From Acanthochlamys bracteata (lineage: Eukaryota > Streptophyta > Magnoliopsida > Pandanales > Velloziaceae), in assembly GCA_019914995.1 (NCBI GenBank), contig CM034130.1:6634001-6698000 (forward strand): a stretch of DNA of 64,000 bases, read 5' to 3'. Within the stretch, counting starts at the first letter, position 1, and each line of letters begins with the position of its first letter. The notes under the pieces are model-generated. The model saw only the letters and a program-made list of their open reading frames with translations, searched no databases and was not told where the DNA came from. A program made the position numbers and the translations under genes. Shown piece by piece: positions 35,695 to 48,598 of this stretch.

Positions 35695-38600
35695 ATGGCA
35701 CAACGACTTTATCAAGCCTGGAAGGGAAATAATGTGAGTTTTTTTTTGGGGGATAATTAAATTCTCCCATTTGTTATTTTTAGAGTTTTTTGGGCAGTTG
35801 TTAAGGTGTTTTTGAGTTTTGTAGACTGGCCTTTATCTGATTTGGGAGGGGAATTGCATGATTTTTGTGGAATTGTTTAGGTCGTTGCTGTACAATGAGT
35901 TTGTGAATAGTAGTTTTGACAAATTTCGTTCTTCTTGGCAAATGGTGGGCTTTGAATTTTTTGGCTAAAGTCTTCTTTTTGGTTCATAGCACCAAACTTC
36001 GGGGATTAGAGTTGGCATTTGTATGAATGCTGTTTCTAACAAAACTGTGTTTAAATATCGAAACGGTGTTGATGAGTTAGGTGAGATTGTCAATAGAGAG
36101 CACAATTGAACCACCAGGACATCTTTCAAGGTTACATATTAGAAGAATGTTAGATTTTAGTATTATTTTGACACACCTAACTGTAATTGCATTTCTATGA
36201 CTGTAGAGTTCAAGTATGTTAGTGTTAGTGATTCAGATTAACAGCGAAGCGAGTTAGGATAAAGCAATATGTGCTATCAATTAGGGTTAAGACGCACTTG
36301 TGATGATGCATGATTATGGTTGATGAATAAACAATGAGTTGATATAGTGTTTTTGCTGTATATCATAAATTTGCATGCCTGCTTATTGCTGCTTGTGAGA
36401 AAACATAATTTGTAAATTTGTGCTTAAAGATTACAAACATGTTGGTTTTGTTGGTTCTGTTATTATAATGTTAGTATGCTTTTAAGTAAACAGATTTTTC
36501 CTTTCATGCATTGTAATTGGATCAGTATTCTGGAACATATCGTTGTAATTATACATTTGTTATCTTAAGCATATTTTGCATTGCGTTTTATTGTTTTCAT
36601 GCTATCTATCTCAACTTTGTTTATCTTTTGCAGATATTTCTTCTTGGTGGTAGGCTGATATTTGGACCAGATGCTTGGTCGCTGCTTATTACCATTTCAC
36701 TTATTGTCGTCCCTGTTTCTATCTTCTGCGTATTTGTCGCAAGGCATCTCTTCCACAAATTTTCTGCATATAATGCAGGATATGTTATCCTTGCAGTTGC
36801 AATAGGCTTCAGTATATATGTGAGTTTCCAGCTTCAATGTAATAAAACTGCTCGATCATGTTAATGAAATGGAGATTTTCTTCTCCTTTTTGCATCTGCT
36901 TTTATACATTTGTCTTCTATACATCAAGCCATTTGCCTTTTGAAATTTTGTAGTACTGCTTCTAGCATGTTTCTGTTACCCTGTTACAACCATGTCCTTT
37001 TAGATAATTAGCATCAGGAATATCAGAATATAGGGTGCACAAACCAATGACTACTAGTAAATTAGGTTCAACACATTCACTTTTGACCTGTTGTTACTCT
37101 CAATATTATAGTCTTGCTCCTGGCTCTATGATTTTTTGAGGCGCTTATGTGTCTTGAGCCTCTTAATACAAGTTTTACATCAGGAGTATGTCCCTGCATG
37201 GCTGTTTTCTTGTCTGTTCTATAGGAAGTATCCAAGACAGTTTTTATATAAGAACTTGACTAACGATCTGATCTCTGCTGGCTTTTTATTTTATATTATT
37301 GGACATTTTACCATATGAGAACAACCTACTCTTTGGTCTATAATTTCCACTAGACGGTAAGTTACAATTTTGTCCTAGAGTCATATGTTGTCGTAGCAAC
37401 AAGTAAGCACCAAGTAATTTGACTTTGGTCTTCATATTGTTATATGTTTCTAGGTTTTGGTGCTCCTAATGTTAACTTCAGCACGTGATCCAGGCATTGT
37501 GCCACGTGCTTCCCATCCGCCAGAAGAAGAATTCTCCTATGATACCTCTGTTGAAACAGGTGGTCCTGGAAGAAACACACCAGCATTACAGTTTCCTCGC
37601 ATTAAAGAAGTCATGGTCAATGGCGTTCCTGTGAAAGTGAAATATTGTGAAACCTGCATGTTATATCGACCTCCCCGTTGCTCTCATTGCTCAATATGCA
37701 ACAACTGCGTGGAACGTTTTGATCATCACTGCCCCTGGGTGGGGCAGTGTGTTGGATTGGTATGGTGCTCTGGCTGGTTCGTGAGGCCTCCCTGATTGTC
37801 ATAGCTAAATAAATTCTACACACTATGCGCATTTTCATGTCATTCCTACTTATAAACTGCTTTTAGTAAAAATTACATTTGAAACTGGTCACGCTATTTC
37901 AGTTTCCGATTTTCATATGTGCATATGTTGAAATGCATCTATACTTTTGAAAGCTATATAAGCATGCTGCTTTGGCATGTAACAAGCACTGTGTGATAGT
38001 GCACGACTAATTTTTTACTAATAAAGGAAAATTGGTTGACCCAACATGTAATCTCCAAAACATGTGGGATGCATTGACATTGTTGTGTTGCTTTTTTAAC
38101 TTCGTGTGAGTTTAAGTTTGGAATGCTATTCATAATGCAACAGGCCTCTGTTTCTATAGGAGCACTTGATATGATACGAACAAGTTAAAGCTCTGGCTGT
38201 AGGTAGATGATGATCTCGACACACTTTACATTTCCATGAACAAATCACAAGATCTCATGCATATAGAATCTGTACTCTGCAACGTATTAATAATTTTATC
38301 TAGTTGGATTGTTTGAATAAGACATAGTTGTTATAATTGGAGCTGTAACATAGTTATTATCATAAAATTATTGCCTTTTTTAATTGTTTGATGTTTTATG
38401 CAGCGAAACTATCGTTATTTCTTCTCTTTTGTGTCCTCTGCCTCACTTCTCTGCATCTATGTATTTGCAATGTGCGCCTTGTACATCAAGTTCCTAATGG
38501 ATGGAGATTATCCGACAGTATGGAAAGCAATGAGACACTCTCCTGCTGCTGTGGCCCTCATGATATATTGTTTTATCTCTCTCTGGTTTGTTGGAGGGTT

Positions 38601-39494
38601 AACTGGATTTCATCTGTATCTTATCAGTACCAACCAGGTCAGTTCTTTTGTTCTTCTGTATCTTACAAGCATGCTTTTGTGTCATTTTAAATGTGATCTA
38701 CTCTTTGACTGTACATTGAGACCAAAAATTTACCTGGATGTCATCAATTAACCAACTTAGACTCATATGAGGAAATTGAACTTCAAGATTGAAGAAATTA
38801 ATTTTTGAATTTCTAATAGTTTAAGAAGTTCTCTTCGTAGTTAATTGTTATGTAATGTTAGCTGAAGATAGTGATTAGACAGATAGCCTCTACATTCCCA
38901 TCTTTAGAAACCTATAAAATATTGCTTGTCCATTATGATGACATGCATCAGTTCCTTAAGTCTATTTTGGAGGGTGTAGGTCTTAAACTATGTAATTGGC
39001 TGTGTGCTGTTTTTGACGTCGCTTTTCTGCATTCTGATCAGACAACCTATGAGAATTTCCGTTATAGGACTGACAGCCGGATGAATGTATATAATCGGGG
39101 TTGTGTGGACAACTTTTTAGAGGTTTTCTGCACAAGGATTAAGCCTTCTAGAAACAATTTCCGTGCATTTGTGCAACTAGAGGAAGCCCCAAGAACTGTG
39201 CCTGCTCAAGCTTATAGGGAGACTGAACATGAGTCAGCTGAGCCACGTCCTAAAGTAGAGGATGATCTTGAGATAGGAGGAGATTTGCTGAAAATCTCAC
39301 AGCGCCGTAATTATGAAAATTTCGATGAGGAGAGAGGTGCCAGGAGCAGCAATGGATTGCAGTCATCAGGTTCACAAACAAATAGATTTCCTGATGTGCG
39401 GAATTCAAGTTGGGGTAGGAGAAGCGATAAATGGGAAATTTCCTCAGACCTCCTCCGAACAAACTCTTCATTATCCAGAATGGAAGCACACTAG
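35695..39494 (+). CDS. DHHC-type protein S-acyltransferase (PAT)
   Basis: Five exons: 35695-35733, 36634-36819, 37454-37759, 38404-38637, 39042-39494 (TAG). 405 aa. It starts [20 protein letters not shown] and [10 protein letters not shown]. Four membrane segments are expected: two in exon 2 ([37 protein letters not shown]) and two in exon 4 ([36 protein letters not shown]). ARDPGIVPR is the conserved DPG motif. The Cys-rich domain [20 protein letters not shown] ends in [10 protein letters not shown] (DHHC at ~165-168, catalytic Cys168). After the last membrane segment comes the TTxE motif TTYE. The hydrophilic C-terminus starts [20 protein letters not shown] and [11 protein letters not shown]. 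It palmitoylates membrane-associated proteins at Golgi or plasma membrane; the site is inferred. It matches the Arabidopsis PAT05-PAT09 clade. Introns 1-4 are long and hold no MITE that I can see. Confidence 0.95.
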
Positions 39495-40528
39495 CCACCA
39501 GGATAATACTTGGAAATGCTTGATTGCTGAAAGAGTTTTAATCTCAGCACTTCGTTTGGACGAACTTGACAAGGTGAATACTCTAGCAGATTGGTTATTG
39601 TGACCATTGAGCTTTTGGTTGGGAGGTCTTCCCGTTTATTTTAGAGCGAGCACGTCTAAGTTATTTAGCTGCTGGTGGACCGGTAGGAAAACGCTTCAAT
39701 GCCTATGACACTTCATTTTGGGGGCTAGTGAGGTGCAGTGACATGATTCTTTCCTTGTAAAGTACTCAGTGAAAATTAATGTTTTTACATCCTTTATGTT
39801 TCTTTCTATTTCTCTCCATGAGAGCTTGTTCTGCACTTCTAATCATGGTAACAGCTGGTTTCAAGGAGATCGACGCACATGTTACTTATCATTGCTTTTT
39901 CTTTAGTTTCTGCATTTTTGCGGGATTATGTATATGTTATCAAGCTGTAGTGATTTGGGACACAGGTTACAAATTGTTGCATATTTTATAGTTGGTGAAG
40001 GTTTAATTTCTAGCACGTGATACAAAATCATAGAAGGATTTAGATATGGATGCCGACGAGATGAATAAAATGAAGGAAAAACTGGTTTCTCTTCTTATGC
40101 ACTTTTCAAATGTCCTTGTCTAATATTAGCCAAAATCTTTTTAAGGTCTGAACCTTTTGCAGCTGTTTATTTCTTCAACTCTTTGCTTTCATACTCTGTC
40201 TCCACGCTGCGACTAGTTCTCGCCATTATCAAATTAAAATGATCTCTACTTTCATGTTTTGACCTACGCAACTAACGAGATATAATATCCAATGCATAGA
40301 TAATCACAGCATTTGGAACAGAAGAAAATAAATGTCTGCCTTATAATAAATTAGAAGCAGTGGAGCCGTTCGTTACTTTTTTCTAAGTAATAGAGAGGAT
40401 CCAGGTATTACTAAAACAGTTATTTATCTCCTTTCATGCATTTGATCATTTAACTAAATCAAGCTGTTGAAAATAATAAGCTAGTAAGTATACAAGTTCT
40501 GACTTCTATAAAGAGTACGTCTGAAATT

Positions 40529-40737
40529 GAGTATGAAGTTTATATAAAATAAAAATATTTTAAAGATTTTTTTAAAAATAAATTTAATTTTTAATATTTA
40601 AAAGTAAAATTAAATATATTTTATAATAGATAATTTTTTATATTTTAAAAAAATTTAAAATATATTATATAAAATTTATTAAATATAAAAATATTTATTT
40701 GAAATGATACGTAATTCAACGTAACGACAAACGCTCC
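40529..40737. mobile_element. AT-rich MITE-like element, GCGTTTGG family (worn)
   Basis: The complement of the right end reads GGAGCGTTTGTCG, the family terminus. The left end (GTATGAAGTTTATATAAAATA) keeps only the sub-terminal TTTATA-AAAATAAAA block. Confidence 0.4.
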
Positions 40738-42132
40738 ATTTTTATAGTTTACTAGCTTATTTGATGTTGAGAAACATGTTAGCAACTTGCAAGCTCCGTT
40801 CTTAAGTTATAGTTCTCAAATTTTTGACCAAAAAAATTCATTTTTAAAGTTCAAAATTGATAACTAAAAAATTATTTCTAAATCACTATCAAAAATTGAT
40901 TTTACTTCCGATCTTTACTTTAAATAATTTATTTTTTTAAAACTTTATTTTCGATAACTTAATTTTTTTCAAAAAAACACTCATATAGTGTTAACACGCA
41001 CAATTCAGAAAAACAATTTCCAAGTAAAGCGGTTGACTTAATCGATGAATTAATATTTTAATTATTCGGAGAAGAAGTAGTATGTCTTCATATGAATCTC
41101 GTACCACTTTTACATGTGCGTTTTCGGTGTAAATATAAACACGTTACTAATTCTAAACTTAGCTTCCCTACACTCTAAAATCAACCACTTTCATTTTGTT
41201 AATAGTAATTGAGAGAATAAGAGTGTGTTTTAGTCGCATTCGCGACTAATTTTAGACCAAAATCTTACTTTTAAAATTATATATATATATTTGGTGTAAA
41301 ATAATTTAATTTTAAAAAATTTATTTTTTTACATAAATAAACATTTTCGCAAGTATTTGTTTCTCTGTGATACGAAGGGATCTTGTGAATTACTTATGAA
41401 AAATATTTTTAACAAAAAAATTTGATGGAATTTTTTTGAAATAAACTTATTCTAATATAACAAATATAAATTATATGATGTATAATTTATTTATATTTAT
41501 AGTATTATATTTTTCTTTAAAAAAATAAAAAAGTTAAAAAGATGATAAAAGAATATTTCCATAGCAATGTTAAAAAAAGTATAATCTTTTTCTTTTCCAC
41601 AATCATCTCAACTAAAAGTTAGACGCTAGTAGTCATCGCTTACATCATAATCATCATTTAGATCTTAATGAGTTAATGTTAGAGAAAGTAAAAAATTTTC
41701 CCTCCCATAAAAATAATCCTGAAACAAATTTACCTTAACAAGTTACTCGATTTAAATTTATTAGATTTTTATTTAAATTAGCTAACTTAAAGAGTTAACT
41801 ATGCTAACTCATAAGTGTTAACTCACTAACACAATATGATGTAATCAATATGATGCAAAAAAACGAGACAATAGCTTACGTCATCGTTTTCATCACCCAG
41901 AAAAATGACAAAAACTTAGAAACTTATTTGACCAGCAAAATTAACTCTAATTAGGCAAACACCAGTGAATGTAATCACTCTACCAATTGAAACACTACAT
42001 GAAAACTTTTCATGTCGGCAAATTAGATGAAACGTTTTTAGCATCCATTTCCTTCGAACAAAAAGCTGTCACTTTTCGCATAATTAAACAATGAACTTCA
42101 TTACAGCTTATGGCTTGTAGCTTTATTATTTA

Positions 42133-42424
42133 GTGCGTGTTTAAATTACTCATAATTTTATTTTTTTATCTGATTTTAATTTCTTAATAGTTTAATATTT
42201 TAATTATAAAAAAAGTTTAGAATTTCATTTTTATATGTAGAATTTTAATTACAACTTTTTTATTTATATATTTTTTAATATAATTATAATTTTTAATTTT
42301 TAACACATTTTTAAAATCTATTAAAATATAAATATTAAACTTTATTTCTATTTTATTTAAAAAAAATTTTATTTTTTATTTTTCACTTTTATAAAATTTA
42401 ATTAAGAATATTTAAAATACGTAA
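42133..42424. mobile_element. MITE, ~297-bp family, with TTA target duplication
   Basis: The 292-bp element starts GTGCGTGTTTAAATTA and its complement end reads TTACGTATTTTAAATA. TTA is repeated directly on both sides (42130-42132 and 42425-42427). The interior is co-linear with the elements at 8116 and 51624. Confidence 0.7.
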
Positions 42425-42924
42425 TTAGCTCCCTTACCCAATAACAAACCGACCTTGTTGTTCTTCTATAGAACAAACAATGAAATATTGAAAACAAGTA
42501 ATTCGAAGGAATCTAACGCCAATTTACTTTCTGTGAACACTCGAGCTTGAGAAGAACCTAGGTTCTCTCAAAACTTTTGTTTTTATTTGCAAATTCAACC
42601 CCCCTAAGAAGATCCTGGAGACTCCAGTCAACACAGAAGAAGACAAAGAACCAACTTAACTTGCTCACTAAGTTTACTTATATGTTTGGATTGGAGGTCT
42701 TCTAGATGTATTTAGATATCGGCAAATCTTCTAATTTGCTGCGTGCGTAAGTGCTTATATCATATTTTTTATTTAAAATATAATTTTATATTATTTTAAA
42801 AAATAAATTTTAATTTTAATTTAAAAATACTAAAAATAAAGTTTTACAGTGTAAATTTTTTTAATATTTTTTTAATTTTAAATATAGTATATAAAATTAA
42901 CAAAATTTTTGGAAATGGCATAAA

Positions 42925-43176
42925 TGAGCGTTTAGTATTACTTATTCTAAAAGTAATTTTTTTAATTTTTAATTTCGTATTTTTAATTATTTTTTAAATA
43001 TTTAAAAAATTTATTTAAAATCAAAAAAATATAAAAAAATTTTATATAGTCAAAATTTTTTATTAATTATTATTCTTATTTTTTTAATTAAAAATAAAAT
43101 TTACTTTTAAAAATATAGTTTTTATTATAAAAGATTTTATTTTAAAATCAATATCAAAATAGAATGCGAAACGAGC
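42925..43176. mobile_element. AT-rich MITE-like element, GCGTTTGG family, reverse orientation
   Basis: It starts GAGCGTTTAGTATTACTTAT, close to the start of the element at 27873, and runs through the same reversed interior. The complement of the right end reads GCTCGTTTCGCATTC. A related AT-rich stretch directly upstream (about 42755-42920) may be a second, more worn copy. Confidence 0.5.
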
Positions 43177-43440
43177 TGTGAGTGCATATTTTGAAGGTCA
43201 CTTGGTATATGTATGCATTGGAGGTCTTCTACATATGTATTTAGCAATCTCAAACCTATGAGAACATTCTCTTTATACGTATCTGTTTTAGGGTTGGTTT
43301 TTTAAAAGTAGTTTATTTTAAATCAGAAAAAAATAAATAATTCTAGAACTGTGATGATTAATTTTTGTCAAATAATAAAATTTAAAACTTATTTTAGTAG
43401 GCGTTGGAAATTAAATCAATACCTCTTAGTTGAAAACAAT

Positions 43441-43770
43441 TTGATTGTTACTTATTCAAGAGTATACCGAATTATTTAATAATTAATGCTGTTGCATATC
43501 AATGCCAAAACGTTCGTGAATATTACCTATCACGTTTCTCATCTAATTATATATTAATGCATCAGTTATATGCATATCAGGGCCTATATGATTTTTATAT
43601 AACAATTTTGTAATTATTTATTCAAGAGTATATCAAGTATTTAACACATTAATTCGGTTACATATCAATGCCAAAACGGTCATAAATATCAACAAAATGG
43701 TCCTGAATATCAACGCATTTAATTTTTTCATATATTATTGCATCAACCAAATGCATATTAGCATAGTTAG
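43441..43770. repeat. Imperfect tandem repeat, unit about 165 bp
   Basis: Two diverged units share, in order: TTATTCAAGAGTATA, ATATCAATGCCAAAACG and AT-TAATGCATCA/ATGCATAT. Unit 1 starts near 43445 and unit 2 near 43607. Confidence 0.6.
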
Positions 43771-45028
43771 TAGACACGGATCAGATGTCGATGCAGATTA
43801 CAGTCTAAGTTGACGAGTTTCAAATTGACCAAACGGATCAACGGGTTGATAAGAGGATCAACCAAATAAGTCAATATTGTAATTTGTATCTAGAAATCAA
43901 TGATCAATAATTATTCAACAGAAATTACATAAATCAATATGCACAATTGAATAGAACTCAATGATATTCATAGTTATATACTGAACTCGACTCAACTAAC
44001 AAACATATCTTAGCCTACATGAACTCCAAAAAAGTGCAGTACATGTGAAGCATGCAATCTGCAGCATAGAGCAACCAGAGCCCATGCAAAGGCTACTGGA
44101 TTTTGTAAGAGAATGCAATCAAGTAAATCTTAACAAAATTAATAGCTCCAAGGTCAGACCTTTCCAATTTAGTAAGAGAACAAAATGTTGAACATAAATC
44201 ATAACACTAATTGAATTTACACAATCCAAATACTCAAAGATCAAAGCTTTCCAACTTATTAGAGGAAAAAAAACAAAATGCTACCAAAACTTATGAAGCC
44301 TAACTCCTTCAAATGGAACACAAATAAAAAACCTAAATCAAATCAAGCATATACGCTTATACTCCTCAATCATCGAATCTTTCCAACTTATTCGAAGAAA
44401 GAACAAAACCCTACCAAAACCTATTGGGTGGGAGAAAGAAAGAAGTAACCAGTCGCAGAGAAGAAAAAGAAGGAATAAGTTGGATCGGAACGCGAAAGAA
44501 GAAGAATTGAAAAAAAAAAATGAAGCACGAGTTATGTGAAGAAGAAATGGAAGAAAAAAGTAAGGAAAAAAGTGGAAGAAGCTAAACACCATAGGCCTCA
44601 CAAAAATACAAAAAATAAAAATAAAAAAATTTATAATTTAATCCAGATCAATCCAAATAGACACATCAATGAGTTAACCCATAAACCGTCCAAGTCAATT
44701 CGAGTCGATTGCAGACTCGATTATTTTACAACTCCAAAGCAGTTTAGATTGCGAGTCAACAATTTTCAGATAGACCTGGATGATCCGGTCCTTGTCTAAC
44801 AACTATGCATATTAAAGATTAAACTATTTTGATGAATAGCCATCTTTTGCTTTTAATACAAACTTACTTAGGACCTAGAAGTACTAAACCTTATATTAAA
44901 GGTTTTCTTTTGCAATTGGCAACTGTAGGAGAGGCGGCAATAGCACACGTTTGCCAAATTACAACTTTTTACTTGCGATAAAGCTTTAAGGAAAAAAAAA
45001 CAAACAAATTCGGGTATATATATGTTAG

Positions 45029-45037
45029 CTATAAATA
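45029..45037 (+). promoter_or_regulatory. TATA box of the ERF gene
   Basis: CTATAAATA (45029-45037) lies about 30 bp before a likely transcription start near 45065. It is 141 bp upstream of the first ATG and 224 bp upstream of the proposed coding ATG at 45261. Confidence 0.65.
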
Positions 45038-45260
45038 CCCGCGCTTTCTTTCAAGTTCAAAGTGTTGGAGGGCAGCTGAGTACCGGCTTCAACAATTTTT
45101 TCATTTCCATTTCTTTCTTCCTTCTTCAAGAACACCAAGAACAGGATTTATTCAAAGGATTTTGAGGAGAAATTTGCATGTGTGCAACGTGGCGAAGGAG
45201 AAAAGAATAGAAGAAGAAGAAGAAGTTAACATAACGGCGTCGACCGGAGGAGCCGATGAC

Positions 45261-47350
45261 ATGGCGTACTCTTCCATGTTGTCGAGGTACGGAAGAGAGC
45301 ATGAGATATCGGCGATGGTGTCGGCGTTGATTGACGTCGTCGCGGGAAGAACAACAGGTCCGGAAGCTGTTGCTCTGCTTACAACAGAAGGTTGTCCGGG
45401 GACTGCTGCTTCTACGGGCCCACCTGCGACAGCCGAAGCCGTGATCGTGGGACCCACATCTCCGCTGTCGGGTGGTTCTGTTTCGGTTTCTGCATCACCC
45501 GGGACGTATCACCGGAGTCGTCGTACCGTTGTTGGAGATGTTATTTTGCCTGCAGGTTACTAGTCATTCATTTTGAATTTTTAAGATTTGTTTTTCTCCT
45601 ACGGGTGAGTTGTATCCAGAAACATAACATCAAATTTAAAATAAGTTTTCTGTTCTTCTAGGTTCATTAACTTCATGCATAAGAAGATTTAAACAGCATG
45701 TTAGCATCTGCAATTGAGCTCTGCTTCAATTTTTGCATGCTAGTTATGCATTAGTGATTTCTTCTGATATATGAAATTATGTATTTTTATAAAGTTGTCG
45801 ACTTAGAATGATTAGCTCCCAAAAGGTTTGTTAGGAAGAAAACAGCTGATGAGAAGATGCAAAATCAAACCTCTAGAAGTCGGAAGAAAGAGAATAGCTT
45901 TAAACACCTTTCTTACCTATGAGCATGAATTGTTTGAGTTGTTCAATACCACAAAATTGAACATTAAATAACTACAAAAAAATTTTGTTAGATTTTCTTT
46001 GCCATAAGGACAGAAAGAAAGAGGAAAAATATTGTAGCTGTTCAAATATATTTCATATTTAGCATTCCAAGGTGGACAGTTTCAAACAAATATAACAAAG
46101 ATCAGAGTGTGGAACAAAAGATTTTCCAGAAACACTCGTTTCTTCATTACGAGCGTCTTGTTAACTAGCAACTTAAATATCTATTTTCTTACTTGGTTAA
46201 GTTTGTCTAGAACTAATCTTTCTAATGCTTCCCAAAATATATATATACACAACGCATGTCTATCTGTGAAAAAAAAAAAAACAAACATATCTTTCCTGTT
46301 TCATTATTCATAAAGTTTCAATCTTTCCTGTTTCATCATTCATAAAGATTCAATCTTTCCCTTAAACAGAGCATGCCTACGAACTACGCTCTCCTTCCAT
46401 TCCAATACGAAAGGATTACATTTTTTGATGTTCGCACTCTGTTTATATTCACAGGCGAACAACAACAACAACAGCAGCAACAGGGCAGTGTTGTGATGAC
46501 AACAACGCGAGCCGCAACTACTGCAGCAGCAGAGACACCTTCATCATCAGCAGCAGCTGTAGCAGGGGAACAACAACAGGGGACTCGTCGGAGATACAGA
46601 GGAGTTAGACAACGGCCTTGGGGAAAATGGGCCGCGGAGATTCGCGACCCACATAAGGCTGCCCGTGTCTGGCTGGGAACGTTCGAGACAGCAGAAGCAG
46701 CAGCGAGAGCTTATGATGAAGCAGCTCTCCGTTTCCGCGGGAACAGAGCAAAACTTAACTTCCCTGAAGATGCTCGACTCCGGCAACAGCAACAAATACT
46801 TCAGACAACCCAGTTACCGGAACCTGTTTTTGGTGCAAGCTCTCAAGGAACTCAAAGATTTCTCAGTTTTCAGACAACCAGCAGCAATCCATCAAGGGAT
46901 TACATAGAGTACTCACAGCTTCTTCAAGGATCAGGGAAGTACTCAAACGTGGCACCAACTGCTTTGTTAGATCAATTCATCCACACAACAACAACGACTA
47001 CTACAAGACCACTGCCTACTTCTTGTTCACCTCCTTCTTCTTCTTCCGCTTCAACTCCTCCGCAGTTTCACTTCTCATTGCCTTCGTCTTCTTCCCATTC
47101 TCCTTCAACTCCTTCTTCTTCCTATTCGTTTTATTCTTTCTCTACTACTAGTCCTTCGGTTTCATTTTCTTCTCCTTCTTCTTCCTCTATGTATCCATTA
47201 TTCTATGGACAACTTGGAAGAACAGAGCCACAGATGACATTCATGAGAACGCCAGGAAGCAGCAGCGATACAGGAAGCGGTCCGCCAGCGAACCCACCGC
47301 CAACGCAAAGTTCCCGCGATTTCCATCCAACTACAACTTCAGGATTATAA
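45261..47350 (+). CDS. AP2/ERF transcription factor, ABR1/ERF110-like (group X)
   Basis: Two exons: 45261-45555 and 46455-47350 (TAA), phase-1 intron (GCA G|GT..AG|GC GAA), about 396 aa from [20 protein letters not shown]. The motif [20 protein letters not shown] is the conserved N-terminal region of ABR1/ERF108-113 proteins, and an intron ahead of the AP2 domain also fits that group. Exon 2 opens with a Gln run, then [20 protein letters not shown] and [40 protein letters not shown]: a full single AP2 domain with ERF-type WAAEIRD residues (GCC-box binding). The C-terminal half is rich in Ser/Thr/Pro. By family it is a nuclear stress- or ABA-linked regulator. The start is uncertain: the first ATG (45178) opens a 10-codon ORF, and the frame upstream of 45261 is open without an ATG. 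An alternative is a one-exon start at 46373 ([10 protein letters not shown]..), which I judge to be intron. Confidence 0.85.
46289..46352. repeat. 32-bp tandem duplication in the ERF intron
   Basis: Two adjacent 32-bp units beginning ATCTTTCCTGTTTCAT differ at two positions and are followed by an 8-bp start of a third. They lie about 100 bp before the exon 2 acceptor, so a length change would be a natural marker. Confidence 0.85.
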
Positions 47351-48598
47351 CAAAGATTGATGATATCCAACTACAAGTTCCCGCGATTTTATCATGGGGA
47401 ATTTTAATGGGTTAGTATTTGGCTTTGGAATTGATGATTGTAACCTCTTTTATTCACTATTTACAAAGAAAAAGAAGCAAAAAAAATTTTATTGACAATT
47501 CTAAGTTATTGAAAGACTGAACATCAACATGGAACATCAAGCACATCTTATAGCTTTGATGAACATTCTTTTCATTTTGTTTTACAGAAACAAAAGCAGA
47601 TCAATCTTAGGAAATGATTATGCTTTGATTAATCACATATCATAGCACGCGAAAGAACCACTTCATTCTAAAACTTCAGCTAATCAGGAAAGGATCCATA
47701 CTAAAAATTTAGGGGAATGCCATTGTTTTTAACATAAGTAGCTAATTATATTGCTGACAAGTGAAGAGGAGACAAACATGTTCAGTATCTACCAACAAGA
47801 ACAAGATTATGCTCAAAAGAAATTGGGTTGCAACTTGAAAGAATTCTTTATATAATGATTATTATTTATTTATTTTTTACTACTGTAGTTTCATCACGGT
47901 CGTCTAATTATCTTTAAATCTGAAGTATTTATTTCTAATACTTTCAATCAAATTTGCACTACAGCAAATGAAAGATTATTCATACAAAAGCAAAATATTG
48001 AAACTAAATCACTTTTCATCAGATAACCAAAAATCTTCAATAATGAAATAAATAAATCTTCTCAACGATCACTAATGATTAAAGTACTCATTCAGTTAAC
48101 CATAATGAAAAGCACATGGGTATCTTAAGTTCTTAACTATAAAATCTGGATTGTTTTATCTGAATTGAGAAAATATCATAGCATTTTCTAACATCAGCAT
48201 TTATGTGAAGTATGCTTACTTCCTAAGCTTTTCGCATCTTATGATGTTAACAGACTGATAAAATCTAAACAATCTAATGCTTATAGATATAAGTTTGTAG
48301 ATAATTGATTTCTCCCAACTACGATTAGATTATAGTGCCAACTAAGATGGTGACAATCTTAGTTCCCTGTTTCTGTTACAACTTCTAAAAGCTTGCCACG
48401 AGGTCATCGTTCGCTCAACATTAGAAAGTATTTTGATGCAAGTACCAAGCATAGTTGGAAACATATAATCATTTTGATAAACAAAACATGTATTCTTTTG
48501 AAAAATTTCCTAAATAGTAAGTGTCAAGGCGTTTCGTATGAGCATATGGAGTGTGGAAAAAAAACAAAGCTTTTAATATAAACATGAAATGGAAATGT
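47351..48598. other. Convergent 3' region ERF (+) and COG0212 (-)
   Basis: 1.2 kb of AT-rich sequence holding the 3' ends of two genes that point at each other. No open frame or repeat of note. Confidence 0.5.

Larger units (their letters stand above)
39495..45028. other. Gene-poor, repeat-rich region PAT to ERF
   Basis: No coding exon was recognised in 5.5 kb. It contains AT-rich elements (40529-40737, 42133-42424, 42925-43176), a flanking direct duplication at about 42672-42725 and 43202-43255, and an imperfect tandem repeat of about 165 bp at 43441-43770. The 44.3-44.8 kb stretch is A-rich with open frames of biased composition only. Confidence 0.45.

Noticed and set aside
38871-39041. 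Upstream in-frame extension of the last PAT exon
   Set aside because: It is intron: the frame is open by chance, and the AG at 39040-39041 restores the family sequence TTYENFRYR directly after STNQ.
44338-44799. 87-codon ORFs on both strands rich in Phe/Ser or Lys
   Set aside because: Low-complexity A-rich DNA, open on both strands, with no domain.
46373-46454. Alternative start [20 protein letters not shown] for a one-exon ERF
   Set aside because: A clean acceptor at 46454 in the right phase, the group's expected intron and the recognised N-terminal motif in exon 1 favour the two-exon model.
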